Positions 34,677 through 44,081 of a stretch of DNA of 64,000 nucleotides are shown one piece after another. A program made the translations under genes and the position numbers. Every line of letters starts with the position of its first letter. Positions within the stretch are counted from its first letter, which is position 1. The stretch comes from Oceanobacillus jeddahensis (GTDB taxonomy: Bacteria; Bacillota; Bacilli; Bacillales; Amphibacillaceae), in NCBI RefSeq assembly GCF_000750635.1, contig NZ_CCDM010000003.1:149121-213120 (forward strand), read 5' to 3'. The notes beneath the pieces are model-generated. The model worked only from the letters and a program-made list of their open reading frames with translations, searched no databases and had not been told where the DNA came from.

Positions 34677-35762
34677 ATGACACATGAATCATTCGAAAAC
34701 GAACAGGGTAAACAAAATAAGGTTGCACTTGTGGTAGGTGCAAATGGAGTAATTGGCAAAAATCTTATTGACCATTTGGTATCGCTAAAAGATTGGGAAA
34801 TTATAGGATTATCCAGACGCGGCGGGGAAGAGAAGGGACATGTCCGCTATATCAGCGTTGATTTGCTTGATCGAGATGACAGTCAGGATAAGCTTCGTGG
34901 CCTTACGAACGTAACGCATATTTTCTATACTGCTTATCAGGATCGGCCAACTTGGGCTGAACTGGTACCGCCTAATCTGGCTATGTTGAAAAATACATTA
35001 GAGACGATAGAGGAAGTTACGACAAATTTAGAACATGTCAGTATTATGCAGGGATACAAGGTTTATGGGGGACATCTTGGACCTTTTAAAACACCTGCGA
35101 GGGAAACGGATGCGCAATTTATGCCGCCAGAGTTTATGCTTGATCAACAAAACTATCTGGAGAAACAGCAAGCAGGAAAGGCCTGGTCCTGGACAGCAAT
35201 TCGTCCGTCTGTCGTATGTGGATTTGGTTTAGGGAACCCGATGAATTTGGCAATGGTTATCGCTGTTTATGCATCCATATCCAAAGAGCTTAGACTCCCA
35301 TTACGATTTCCTGGTAAGCCGGGAGCATTTGATAAATTGTTAGAAATGACCGATGCCGGGCTATTGGCAAAAGCGATTGTCTGGGCAGCAACAAATAAAG
35401 CATGTGCGAATCAAGCATTTAATATCAACAACGGAGATCTATTCCGCTGGAATGAAATGTGGCCAAAAATCGCCCATTATTTTGAACTGGAGGAAGCACC
35501 ACCAATTCCAATGTCATTGGATATTATCATGGCGGATAAAGAGCCGGTATGGAATGATATGATTAATAAATATGGACTTGCACAGACTCCTTATAAAGAT
35601 GTATCCTCCTGGGGCTTTGGGGATTTCGTATTCTCATGGGATTACGATATGTTCGCAGACGGTTCCAAAGCACGTCGGTTTGGATTTCATGAATATATTG
35701 ATACGGAAGCAATGTTTATAGATATTTTTGATGACTTTAGAAAACGTAAGCTTATACCTTGA
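34677..35762 (+). CDS. PRISE-type SDR (progesterone 5-beta-reductase/iridoid synthase-like)
   Basis: This atypical extended SDR of 361 residues has VALVVGANGVIGKNLIDHL as Rossmann loop, GLSRRG binding NADPH, and the PRISE signature SIMQGYKVYGGHLGP, where the Lys/Tyr pair reduces activated enones in plant homologues. Late motifs NINNGDLFRWNEMWP and the WGFGDFVFSWDYDMFADGSK region agree. ATG 34677 has GGGAG ahead; ATG 34653 does not. Enone reduction complements the ene-reductases earlier in the window. Confidence 0.85.
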   Translation: MTHESFENEQGKQNKVALVVGANGVIGKNLIDHLVSLKDWEIIGLSRRGGEEKGHVRYISVDLLDRDDSQDKLRGLTNVTHIFYTAYQDRPTWAELVPPNLAMLKNTLETIEEVTTNLEHVSIMQGYKVYGGHLGPFKTPARETDAQFMPPEFMLDQQNYLEKQQAGKAWSWTAIRPSVVCGFGLGNPMNLAMVIAVYASISKELRLPLRFPGKPGAFDKLLEMTDAGLLAKAIVWAATNKACANQAFNINNGDLFRWNEMWPKIAHYFELEEAPPIPMSLDIIMADKEPVWNDMINKYGLAQTPYKDVSSWGFGDFVFSWDYDMFADGSKARRFGFHEYIDTEAMFIDIFDDFRKRKLIP

Positions 35763-35826
35763 TAGGTATAATAATTACAACTTTAAAGAAGTATTCGCTA
35801 ATACTATATTAGATTAATAGTCTAAA

Positions 35827-35859
35827 CTAAATCCGGCTGAAATAAACAGTTGGATTTAG
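35827..35859. terminator. Bidirectional terminator between PRISE and HxlR genes
   Basis: Arms CTAAATCCGGCTG and CAGTTGGATTTAG pair with one mismatch and are flanked by T-rich tracts; the right arm touches the HxlR stop codon. Confidence 0.7.
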
Positions 35860-36227
35860 TTATTTTCGTTTATTTGTTCTTCTTCCAGCATAGCTACCCG
35901 ATGATCAATGTATTTATCGCCCCATTCCCGTAATTGAAACAGGATAGGTTTTAAGCTGCTTCCGAAATCCGTCAATTCATATTCAACATGAGGAGGTACA
36001 ACTGGATAAACGGTGCGTTTGACAATACCACAGTTCTCCAATTCCCGTAACTGGGTGGTTAACATGCGTTGATTGATTCCAGGAATCAGCTTTTTTAGTT
36101 CACCGAAACGCTGTACTTTCCCGTTTGCTAAATGAAAAAGAATGGCACCTTTCCATCTGCCGCCTATTGCATCCATCGCAACTTCTACTGAACAGCCAAA
36201 AGAACAATTATCTAATAATTGCTTCAT
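35856..36227 (-). CDS. HxlR family transcriptional regulator
   Basis: This is the only intact HxlR gene in the window (123 residues). It contains NCSFGCSVEVAMDAIGGRWK, GELKKLIPGINQRMLTTQLRELENCGIV and PPHVEYELTDFGSSL. Two Cys near the N-terminus (CSFGC) precede the IGGRWK motif, as in thiol-based sensors of quinones and aldehydes such as HypR and YodB. It diverges from a quinone-oxidoreductase gene at 36471 and two direct repeats lie just upstream of it. Confidence 0.9.
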   Translation of the reverse strand: MKQLLDNCSFGCSVEVAMDAIGGRWKGAILFHLANGKVQRFGELKKLIPGINQRMLTTQLRELENCGIVKRTVYPVVPPHVEYELTDFGSSLKPILFQLREWGDKYIDHRVAMLEEEQINENN

Positions 36228-36254
36228 TCATCTCACTCCCATAGTTACCTTTTT

Positions 36255-36281
36255 GTGCCTACCGGCTTAAAATGTGCCTAC
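36255..36281. promoter_or_regulatory. Direct repeat GTGCCTAC in the HxlR/QOR divergent region
   Basis: GTGCCTAC occurs at 36255-36262 and again at 36274-36281, 19 bases apart, about two helical turns, on one face of the DNA. It lies 30-55 bases upstream of the HxlR start and may be the binding site of the HxlR dimer. Confidence 0.45.
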
Positions 36282-36470
36282 TTGTACTATCATAACATAG
36301 ATTCTATACTTTATTTGTGTTCACACCCATCTTCATTAACGATTTGGAAAGAGGTGATCTTTTGCAGAATGAAAGAATGGAATTAATGAAAAAAGATGGA
36401 GAAAACTTTCTTTAATTGATAGAAACTAAGCAGGTAAATTAAACATGAACAATAAGAAGGGTGGAAAAAA

Positions 36471-37436
36471 ATGATGAAAGCTCTATTAGTAAATGATTAT
36501 AATGGACCTGAAACCATGCAATATACAGAGATAGAGAATCCAGCACCAAAGGATAATGAGGTAGTTATTCAAGTACAATACTCGGGAGTTGGATTAGTAG
36601 ATATTCTTTTTTCACGAGGATTTGGGCAACGGAAGCTTCCGTTTATACCTGGACTAGAAGTTTCCGGAACTGTTAAAAATGTCGGGAAAAACGTGGAGAA
36701 GTTTAAGAAAGGTGACCGGGTTGCGGCATTAACCATCAATGGGTTAAAGGGATTTGCGGAATTAGTCAGCGTTGGGGAAGATTATGTAGTAAAGGTTCCG
36801 GATGAATTAGACCTTGGAATTGCTGCTGGAACACTGACTAATACAGCGACTGCATTAGTATTATTGAAAGAAATCACACCCATTCATGTTGGAGGAAGTC
36901 TTTTAGTCTATGGTGCTACTGGCGGACTTGGTTCACAGGTTGGACAGATTGCTAAATTGTTAGGAGCCCAGAAAGTAGTCGGGGTTGTCAGCACTGAAAG
37001 CAAAAAAGTAAAAGCAGAGCAATTAGGATTTGATCATGTATATCTTCAAGAAGAGTTTTTAAACTCTTCTAACGAGCTTTTTGATATCGTAGTTGATCCA
37101 ATTGGTGGTAAACAGCGGAAGCTTAATTTAGACCGCCTTAATCCTTATGGTTCTTTAGCAATTGTAGGAAATGCTTCGCAGGAAGAACTGGCTGATATAA
37201 ATCCTGATACACTTTGGTTGAAAAATTTAAGTATCACGGGATTTAACTTCGGAATGTATACTTCTCAATATACGAAAAGAGTAAATAAATATCTGGAATG
37301 GGCGATTCAATTAATTTATCAAAAACAATTAGACTTGCCAACAGTTTATAAAACACCAATTTCGGAAGCTTCTGAATCACTGATTAAATTGGAGAATGGT
37401 GAAATAAACGGGAAACTATTATTAGAGTATCATTAA
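36471..37436 (+). CDS. Zinc-less medium-chain reductase, quinone oxidoreductase type
   Basis: This 321-residue NADPH-dependent enzyme of the MDR superfamily reduces quinones, enones or similar. It has the N-terminal GroES-like fold (VQVQYSGVGLVDILFSRGFG, PGLEVSGTVKNVGKNV) and the cofactor loop YGATGGLGSQVGQIAK; zinc ligands are absent. The AGGGTGG site precedes the ATG pair at 36471. With the divergent HxlR regulator it forms a typical electrophile/quinone stress pair. Confidence 0.9.
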   Translation: MMKALLVNDYNGPETMQYTEIENPAPKDNEVVIQVQYSGVGLVDILFSRGFGQRKLPFIPGLEVSGTVKNVGKNVEKFKKGDRVAALTINGLKGFAELVSVGEDYVVKVPDELDLGIAAGTLTNTATALVLLKEITPIHVGGSLLVYGATGGLGSQVGQIAKLLGAQKVVGVVSTESKKVKAEQLGFDHVYLQEEFLNSSNELFDIVVDPIGGKQRKLNLDRLNPYGSLAIVGNASQEELADINPDTLWLKNLSITGFNFGMYTSQYTKRVNKYLEWAIQLIYQKQLDLPTVYKTPISEASESLIKLENGEINGKLLLEYH

Positions 37437-37520
37437 ACGAGCTTTAGAAATTGGTAAAGAAATTATTGAATTAGAAACGGCTGAAGAGCAATATAATGTA
37501 TAGTATGGATACAAGTTCAG

Positions 37521-37808
37521 ATGCTGGGACATACGCTACAGACATATGAACAACAAGCTGATTGGATAAACCAGTTAGGATATAGCTGGATAAACAGCAA
37601 CATTGATAGCAGTAGAGACGTGCTAATCAATATTGTATCTAAAGGTCTTGAACGTACTAATAGTGAGTATCAAAAAGAAATGAATGATACTCGTAATATT
37701 AATATGATAAACAAACAAGATGAGATATTAAAAAGTGATAATGGACAGACTTACTTTGTAATAGTTGGCTCTGGATACACTTTTGCCCAAATTGACAATG
37801 TTTATTAA
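37521..37808 (+). CDS. Hypothetical protein fragment
   Basis: The 95-codon frame (MLGHTLQTYEQQADWINQLG, ending YFVIVGSGYTFAQIDNVY) is protein-like but unrecognised. The frame is open upstream to a stop near 37493 and no good ribosome site precedes the ATG, so it may be the C-terminal part of a lost gene. A short coding-like piece (ALEIGKEIIELETAEEQYNV) lies just upstream in another frame. A strong terminator follows. Confidence 0.35.
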   Translation: MLGHTLQTYEQQADWINQLGYSWINSNIDSSRDVLINIVSKGLERTNSEYQKEMNDTRNINMINKQDEILKSDNGQTYFVIVGSGYTFAQIDNVY

Positions 37809-37901
37809 TACCATGGAAATAAGATTCAATATACTAATGAGAGGAAAATATTTGAAGGAAATCCCTCATCTTAGTTCACCAAATAGACGTTAGAGAAACC
37901 A

Positions 37902-37953
37902 GCAAAACAAAAAATCGATTCCTTTACGTTTGGGAATCGATTTTTTGTTTTGC
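37902..37953. terminator. Strong bidirectional terminator
   Basis: A 21-bp perfect stem (37902-37922 with 37933-37953, core AATCGATTCC) and a 10-base loop, flanked by AATTTTT on the right and A-runs in the left arm. Confidence 0.9.
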
Positions 37954-38460
37954 AATTTTTCAACATTGTAAATCCTTATTGAACTTAACTCGTACATAGA
38001 AACTTTTTTACTTATCATACAAAATAGAATGGCAAAACTAATTAAATTTATACGCTTAATCCCGTTTAGTTTAATTAGGACTCTGCAGATAAAGAAAGAA
38101 GAAATACTTATCTGGGTCATTAGAATAATAATCCCTTACTGTTTAGATACGCACAGAAGGGATTGTTTTTAATTGGATTTTTTAAATGTGCAAAACCATG
38201 TGTAAATCTAATAATTTCTTCGCTTTAAGTATTGGCTATCTGCTGAGCCACTAAGAAGACAGAAAAAATACTGTTAAAAAGGGTACCAAAATCAATTTTT
38301 ATACCGTTATTTTCTTCTCCGCTGTTTTTCCTGTTTCACCATTATCAATACATGCGACTAACTGTATACTTGTATTTTAATGATTTAGAGAGAGGAAACT
38401 ACTAATTTAAGGTAATTATTTTTAGGTTATCGAAAATTGCATAAAAAATGATAATTCATC
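37954..38460. other. Intergenic stretch before the MerR/MFS unit
   Basis: No gene is seen in about 500 bases. A hairpin around AATCCCTT...AAGGGATT at 38131-38168 may be a second terminator. Open frames here are short shadows. Confidence 0.5.
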
Positions 38461-38491
38461 TTGCGCCTACCGCCACGTATGGTGATACGAT
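38461..38491 (+). promoter_or_regulatory. MerR-type promoter with 19-bp spacer
   Basis: TTGCGC (38461-38466) and TACGAT (38486-38491) are separated by 19 bases containing the imperfect palindrome TACC...GGTG. The long spacer and its position 35 bases before a MerR gene suggest autoregulation. Confidence 0.5.
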
Positions 38492-38525
38492 AATTTCATC
38501 AATCTAGAGAGGGGGATAATCAGTT

Positions 38526-39338
38526 ATGAAAAAAGAAACATTCTCAATCAGTGAATTTGCCAATTCTATAGGTGTTTCTTTAAGGACACTTTATTATTAT
38601 GATGAGAAAAATATCTTGAAGCCGAGGAGAGATGAAAATACGGGTCATCGTGTTTATGAAAAAGAAGATATGCTTCAGCTGCATAAAATTATGACGATGA
38701 AGTTTTTAGGGATGAGCTTAGATAATATTAAGGATTATATACAACTGGATATTTTCAATCTAAACTTTATCGATACGTTAAGGCTGCAGGAATCAAAGCT
38801 GATAAAAGATAAGGAACAGATTGATATGGCATTAGATGTCATTCATCGGACGATATATCTCTTAGAAAATGAAAAAGAAGTTGATCATGATATACTTGTC
38901 AGTTTACTGGCAAGTATGCAAAACGAGAAAAAACAGCTGGAGTTGGCGAAAGGGATTATTAAAGATGGTGTCATGAAAAAGTTGTTTCCGCAGAGAGCTA
39001 AGGAGAAGATGCTCTTTGAAAAGGAATTGCTGACATTTTGTAAACGGGTTAAAGAGAATTGTGGGAGGCCGGCAGATAATTCAGAAGTCAAACAAATGCT
39101 GGATGACTTTTATAGCCTTATTCTTGATGAGGTGGATATGGATTCTTCAAAAGAGTTAACGGATATTTTTTCCGTAGATATTAACGTCAAAGAGAATGAA
39201 GAACGGGTAGAAGCCTATATTCAAGAAATCGAACGTTTCGTCCCTACACCATTCACAGCAGAGGAAAAAACGTGGCTTGAGCAAATAACAACAGATTACA
39301 TGAGTCTATTAAGTAATCAGAAAGAGAGGGAGAATTAA
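38526..39338 (+). CDS. MerR family regulator of the adjacent exporter
   Basis: The 270-residue protein has the MerR HTH (FSISEFANSIGVSLRTLYYYDEKNIL and TGHRVYEKEDMLQLHKIMTMKFLGMSLDNI), a coiled coil (LQESKLIKDKEQIDMALDVIHRTIYLLE) and a C-terminal helical effector domain. An MFS gene starts 38 bases after its stop in the same direction, so it probably activates the joint transcript in response to a drug-like ligand. GAGAGGGGG precedes the ATG. Confidence 0.88.
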   Translation: MKKETFSISEFANSIGVSLRTLYYYDEKNILKPRRDENTGHRVYEKEDMLQLHKIMTMKFLGMSLDNIKDYIQLDIFNLNFIDTLRLQESKLIKDKEQIDMALDVIHRTIYLLENEKEVDHDILVSLLASMQNEKKQLELAKGIIKDGVMKKLFPQRAKEKMLFEKELLTFCKRVKENCGRPADNSEVKQMLDDFYSLILDEVDMDSSKELTDIFSVDINVKENEERVEAYIQEIERFVPTPFTAEEKTWLEQITTDYMSLLSNQKEREN

Positions 39339-39376
39339 ATGAAATTATCGAAGCAATCCTCAAGGAGTTTTGCACA

Positions 39377-40846
39377 ATGACGAGTCAACATACCAATGGG
39401 AAATATGAGTATTTAGCAGAAAATCCAAATTTCAAATCAATGCCTATTATTATCTCATTAATTATTGGTGCGTTTTTTGCAGTTTTGAATGAAACCTTAT
39501 TAAACATTGCATTAACCACATTAATGAGTGAATTTCAAATTACACTCCCCACAGTTCAGTGGATGGCAACCGGTTTTATGTTGGTGATGGGGATTATCAT
39601 TCCGGCGTCAGCTATGCTAATGCAATGGTTTTCAACACGTCAATTATTTATAGGAACGATGATCATTTTTACAATCGGAACAAGTATCTGTGCGATTGCG
39701 CCGAATTTTTCTATTTTGTTGGTTGGTCGTTTAATTCAAGCGGCTGGAACAGGTCTGTTACTCCCGATTATATCTAATGTGTTTTTATTAATATTTCCTC
39801 CTGAACGCCGTGGAAAGGTGATGGGATTTATGGGGCTCGTTCTTCTATTTGCTCCAGCTATCGGCCCGACACTTTCAGGAATTATTGTTGAACACTTAGG
39901 CTGGCGGTATTTATTTATCGTTGTCATTCCTTTTGCGTTAATTTCTATTTTTCTTGCATATAAATACGTAGTTAACGTATTTGAAGTGACGAAGCCTAAA
40001 ATAGATATCATCTCACTTGTTTACTCAACAATTGGATTTGGCGGAACAGTATATGGGTTTAGTTCTGCAGGAGATTTAGAAAATGGATTTCTAGATCCTG
40101 CTGCTTATATTCCTATTGTGATTGGGCTAATCGCACTGTTATTATTCACATTGAGGCAGTTTAAACTGGATGAACCAATCATGAACCTAAGAGCATTTGC
40201 TTTTCCAATGTTTACTCATGGGATCATCTTAGTTTTGTTTGTTCTTATGGCCATGTTTGCATCTGAAATTATATTGCCGCTATATATGCAGGGACCTTTA
40301 GAATTATCTCCATCAACAGCCGGTCTGGTTTTATTACCAGGAAGCATACTTAGCGGACTAATGTCTCCGGTAATGGGGGCTTTGTTTGATAAATTTGGAC
40401 CTAAGGTAATGATGATTCCCGCTACGCTGATATTAAGTGGAACCATGTTTATGATGAGCAGCAGATTAAGTATGGATACGCCTTTATGGTTTGTGAAAAT
40501 AGGCTTTACATTACTAATGGTCTCCGTATCTGCTATTATGATGCCGGCACAAACGAATGCATTAAACCAATTACCTAAACAGCTGTATCCTCATGGAACT
40601 GCTATCGTGACCACGTTACAGCCTGTTGCAGGAGCAATTGGAGTATCAATATTTGTTAGTATTATGAGTGCAAGACAAGAGAATATATTGAATCAATCAG
40701 CAACTCCGACAGATCCAACTTCTATTAACGAAGCCATGATTGGTGGTATGGAACTGGTATACTTTATCGCGTTTATCATGGCGGTCATCGCATTTATCTT
40801 GTCTCTATTTGTATATCGAGCTAAAACAAGAGAAATGAAAGAATAG
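39377..40846 (+). CDS. DHA2 family multidrug MFS transporter (14 TM)
   Basis: This is a 489-residue EmrB/QacA-type proton antiporter in the cytoplasmic membrane. It has IIGAFFAVLNETLLNIALTTLM in helix 1, VQWMATGFMLVMGIIIPASA in helix 2, GRLIQAAGTGLLLPIISNVF near helix 4, and the antiporter motif PAIGPTLSGIIVEHLGWRYLF in helix 5, with fourteen predicted helices overall. It forms an operon with the preceding MerR gene (38-base gap, AAGGAG ribosome site). LmrB/MdrM-like exporters remove lincosamides or dyes; the substrate here is not known. Confidence 0.9.
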   Translation: MTSQHTNGKYEYLAENPNFKSMPIIISLIIGAFFAVLNETLLNIALTTLMSEFQITLPTVQWMATGFMLVMGIIIPASAMLMQWFSTRQLFIGTMIIFTIGTSICAIAPNFSILLVGRLIQAAGTGLLLPIISNVFLLIFPPERRGKVMGFMGLVLLFAPAIGPTLSGIIVEHLGWRYLFIVVIPFALISIFLAYKYVVNVFEVTKPKIDIISLVYSTIGFGGTVYGFSSAGDLENGFLDPAAYIPIVIGLIALLLFTLRQFKLDEPIMNLRAFAFPMFTHGIILVLFVLMAMFASEIILPLYMQGPLELSPSTAGLVLLPGSILSGLMSPVMGALFDKFGPKVMMIPATLILSGTMFMMSSRLSMDTPLWFVKIGFTLLMVSVSAIMMPAQTNALNQLPKQLYPHGTAIVTTLQPVAGAIGVSIFVSIMSARQENILNQSATPTDPTSINEAMIGGMELVYFIAFIMAVIAFILSLFVYRAKTREMKE

Positions 40847-40880
40847 GCGACATATACAAGAAAAAAAGCTATCTGTAATA

Positions 40881-41588
40881 ATGGATAGCTCATCTATTAC
40901 AGATGTTTGTAACGCAGGAGTACAATTCGTGGATAAGACGTATTATTCTAAGGAAGGGTTTGAAGAAACATTTGCAGTGAATCATTTGAGCCATTTTCTA
41001 CTGGTGAACTTATTGCTTGATAGAATGACTAAAGACGGAAGAATTGCTTTTGTCAGCAGCGGGACGCATGATCCGAAGAAGAAAGCCGGCATGCCCGAAC
41101 CTGTCTATAAAAATGAAAAAATATTAGCTTATCCTGAAGAAAACTATACGAACGATAAAAAAGGATTAGCAGGGAGGAGAAGATATACTACCTCAAAATT
41201 ATGCAATATATATTGCATGTATGAACTAGTTGATCGATTAAACCAAATGAGTGCTAAGAATATAACAGTAAATGCTTTCGATCCTGGGTTAATGCCTGAA
41301 ACAGGGCTTGCCAGAACCTATCACCCTATTTCAAGATTTGTATTAAAATATTTTCTGGGTTTATTTGTTATTTTTCCTGCAAATATAAATAGCGTTGCTA
41401 AATCTGGTAAGACTTTAGCTTCATTAGTAACGGACAATCAATTAAAGCATGTTACTGGAAGGTACTTTGAGGGTAAAAAGGAAATGAAAACTTCTGCGCT
41501 TTCCTATAACAAAGAAAATCAAAAAAATCTATGGAATGTAAGTGTAGAGCTGTCACAACTTCAAAAGGATGAATCTGTTTTACTTTAA
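40881..41588 (+). pseudogene. SDR (protochlorophyllide reductase-like) lacking its N-terminus
   Basis: The frame begins within an SDR at VCNAGVQFVDKTYYSKEGFE and continues with VNHLSHFLLVNLLL, SSGTHDP and Tyr/Lys of YTTSKLC to a complete C-terminus. The TGxxxGIG cofactor loop and about 80 upstream residues are absent; only MFS and terminator sequence precede it. The family is the extended SDR branch of light-independent oxidoreductases resembling protochlorophyllide reductase. It cannot bind NADP normally, so I treat it as 5'-truncated. Confidence 0.7.
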
Positions 41589-41662
41589 AGAACACCGGCA
41601 ACAATTATTGAAAATCATTTGTTATCATCATTATAAACATGCAATTCAGGGAGATGAACATC

Positions 41663-42157
41663 ATGAAATTTATAACATGCCAAACACTTGACATAAATAA
41701 ATTACAACAGATTAGCAAATTAACATATAAACAAGCTTTTAATAACATACTAGGTGAAGCTAATGTTAATGAGTATGTAAATAGCACATACAGCAAAGAT
41801 AATTTGATGAGAGAATTAAACGACCCTAACTATCATTTTCTTTTTATCCAAAATAAGGATGAAGTTATTGGATACGGAATGTATACGATCCACACGGACT
41901 TTTTAAAAATAGAACGCGTATATATTTTAAACCAATATAAAGGCTTGGGCGCTGGTTCCAAATTTATGCGATATGTCGAGAACACTGCTAAAGAAATGAA
42001 AAAAGATGTTTTGTGTTTGGAAGTCTTAGCTGATAATAAAAAAGCGATAGGTATTTATGAGAAAAAAGGATTTCGTTCATCCTCGGAACAAATTATTATG
42101 ATTGGGCAAAAGGAATGTCCTTTATTATCAATGGAGAAAGAACTACATTATGATTAA
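41663..42157 (+). CDS. GNAT family N-acetyltransferase
   Basis: This 164-residue acetyl-CoA-dependent transferase has the GNAT core: VIGYGMYTIH (beta-4), LKIERVYILNQYKGLGAGSKFM (motif A with the Q-x-x-G-x-G/A pyrophosphate loop) and LEVLADNKKAIGIYEKKGF (motif B). The substrate amine is unknown. ATG 41663 is used since GGGAG lies nine bases ahead. It stands between a truncated SDR and the Bce-like locus with its own terminator. Confidence 0.88.
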   Translation: MKFITCQTLDINKLQQISKLTYKQAFNNILGEANVNEYVNSTYSKDNLMRELNDPNYHFLFIQNKDEVIGYGMYTIHTDFLKIERVYILNQYKGLGAGSKFMRYVENTAKEMKKDVLCLEVLADNKKAIGIYEKKGFRSSSEQIIMIGQKECPLLSMEKELHYD

Positions 42158-42162
42158 TTTTT

Positions 42163-42200
42163 TACTCAATCCAGCTGGACAGTATTTTCAGTTGGATTTA
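42163..42200 (+). terminator. Terminator after the GNAT gene
   Basis: Arms AATCCAGCTG and CAGTTGGATT flank a 13-base loop and are followed by TATTATAG. It resembles the other ACCCAGCTG-type terminators in the window. Confidence 0.7.
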
Positions 42201-42416
42201 TTATAGTTAAAAAACATTGGTTATGCTTGAGATTCCAGAAAACTGTTAGCGAGGAGCTAAAAAACGCACATCATCACATCATGGTAAGATAAAATTGGTT
42301 TCCCGACTACTTATTTAAAAAAATTCACTCCTAAGATTCTTGGGATAATTGATTACAAAAAAATATATATTACAAAAGTAAAAATAACTAAACGCTAATC
42401 GGAAGGGGCTGATACG

Positions 42417-43088
42417 TTGAAAATCTTTATCGTAGAAGATGACTCAATCATATCTAAAAAGATAAAAGAACACTTAGAAAAATGGGGTTATGAAGGAGCT
42501 GTAGTACAAGATTTTCAGAATGTTCTTTCTGAAATGATTGCTTTCGATCCGCAATTGGTGCTGATGGATATTTCACTTCCTTTTTTCAATGGCTATTACT
42601 GGTGCGGGGAAATACGGAAGGTGTCGAAAATGCCAATCATTTTTATTTCCTCCGCTTCGGATAATCTAAATATCGTCCGTGCCGTTGAAATGGGAGCGGA
42701 TGATTATATAACCAAGCCTTTTGATTTGGAAGTGCTGATGGCCAAGATACAGGCGATTCTCCGCCGGACCTATGATTTTAGTGGAACTAGCAATTTAATG
42801 GAGCATCGAGGGTTAATTTTTAATGTAAATAATTTTACCATTTCGATGGAGGATAAAACTGCGGAATTAACGAAGAATGAAGCTAAAATCTTTCAGAAGC
42901 TCCTGGAAAATAGAGGGGAAATCATCAAACGGGATGAATTGATGATGACTTTGTGGGAATCAGACAGCTTTGTAGATGATAGCGCACTGTATACAAACGT
43001 GAACCGCTTGAGAAAGAAATTGGATCAAATGGGATTGGAACATTTTATTACCACAAAAAAAGGCGAAGGATATATCATCGAGGGATAA
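42417..43088 (+). CDS. BceR-like response regulator (OmpR type)
   Basis: This is the 223-residue cytoplasmic response regulator of a Bce-type peptide-antibiotic sensing system. The receiver domain has Asp7/8, phospho-acceptor Asp51 in LVLMDISLPFFNG and Lys in DDYITKPF; the winged-helix output domain ends KKGEGYIIEG. The start is TTG 42417 following GGAAGGGG. The partner kinase gene begins one base after its stop, and a TAACA-N4-TGTTA site for such regulators lies before the ABC transporter genes. Confidence 0.9.
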   Translation: MKIFIVEDDSIISKKIKEHLEKWGYEGAVVQDFQNVLSEMIAFDPQLVLMDISLPFFNGYYWCGEIRKVSKMPIIFISSASDNLNIVRAVEMGADDYITKPFDLEVLMAKIQAILRRTYDFSGTSNLMEHRGLIFNVNNFTISMEDKTAELTKNEAKIFQKLLENRGEIIKRDELMMTLWESDSFVDDSALYTNVNRLRKKLDQMGLEHFITTKKGEGYIIEG

Positions 43089-43089
43089 T

Positions 43090-44076
43090 ATGAAAATCTT
43101 TTTAACATATTTGAATAATTATAAAATACCGATTGCGTTATGGATTTTGTTTGGCTTGATAAACATATTTATTGGTTATTTATATCAGGTGCCGTTCGAA
43201 CGCTCTCTTCTTTGGCTGGCAGTATGCGGGTTTATTGGAATTGCAGCCGCTGGTTTTCATTTTTATAACTATTACAGCAGACACAAGAATCTGACCTTTC
43301 ATCAAAAACAAACGCATATGGAGGTACAGCAATTACCGCTGCCAGGTAATTTAATAGAAAGTGATTATCAGGATTTACTGGAAAAATTGAGCGCAGCACA
43401 TTCTCAGCTGGAAAATACTAAAGCACAAAACGAGCAGGAGATCTTAGATTATTTCACCATGTGGGTCCATCAGATAAAAATACCGATTTCGGCCCTTCAT
43501 TTAATTCTTCAAGATGAAGACAGTGAAGTGACGGAAGAAATGAAGGAACAGTTATTCAAAATTGATCAATACGTCGAATTGATATTACAGTATGTACGCT
43601 TAGGAAATACTTCGACTGACTATCATTTTCAAAAGGTGAATTTGGATACGATTATTCGTGAAAGCCTCAAAAAATATGCTTCTGTCTTTATTCGGAAAAA
43701 ACTTCCTGTCCGTTATGACAAAATAGATAAGCGTATCGTTACCGATTCAAAATGGCTGAGCTTTGTGCTCGAACAAATTTTATCTAATGCGTTGAAATAT
43801 ACAAATGAAGGGTCCATCTCTATTTACTTAGATGAAAATGCTGTCGTGATAGAGGATACAGGCATCGGTATTCGCTCAGAAGATATCCCCCGTGTAGCAG
43901 AAAGAAATTTCACAGGATTTACAGGCCGCGAGCATAAGAGCGCCAGTGGAATTGGACTTCATCTTTCCAAGCAAATCCTGGCGAAATTGGGGCATCAAAT
44001 AAAAATTGAATCGGAGCCTAAAAAAGGAACGAAGGTTTTTATCGTGTTTGACGATAAACAAATGACAACAGAATAG
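43090..44076 (+). CDS. BceS-like intramembrane-sensing histidine kinase
   Basis: The 328-residue kinase has two closely spaced N-terminal helices (about 12-32 and 38-58) with almost no extracellular loop, the mark of Bce-type kinases that sense flux through the partner ABC transporter. The phospho-acceptor is His127 in FTMWVHQIKIPISAL; HATPase motifs follow with N-box LEQILSNALKY, DTGIGI and SGIGLHLS. It is coupled to the regulator gene with one base between them. Confidence 0.9.
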   Translation: MKIFLTYLNNYKIPIALWILFGLINIFIGYLYQVPFERSLLWLAVCGFIGIAAAGFHFYNYYSRHKNLTFHQKQTHMEVQQLPLPGNLIESDYQDLLEKLSAAHSQLENTKAQNEQEILDYFTMWVHQIKIPISALHLILQDEDSEVTEEMKEQLFKIDQYVELILQYVRLGNTSTDYHFQKVNLDTIIRESLKKYASVFIRKKLPVRYDKIDKRIVTDSKWLSFVLEQILSNALKYTNEGSISIYLDENAVVIEDTGIGIRSEDIPRVAERNFTGFTGREHKSASGIGLHLSKQILAKLGHQIKIESEPKKGTKVFIVFDDKQMTTE

Positions 44077-44081
44077 CCAAT

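Noticed and set aside
36362-36415. 17-codon TTG-started ORF before the quinone oxidoreductase gene
   Set aside because: It has a fair ribosome site but no conserved features; more likely the stump of a deleted gene.
37890-38120. Minus-strand ORF of 76 codons
   Set aside because: It reads straight through the strong terminator hairpin at 37902-37953 and lacks a ribosome site.
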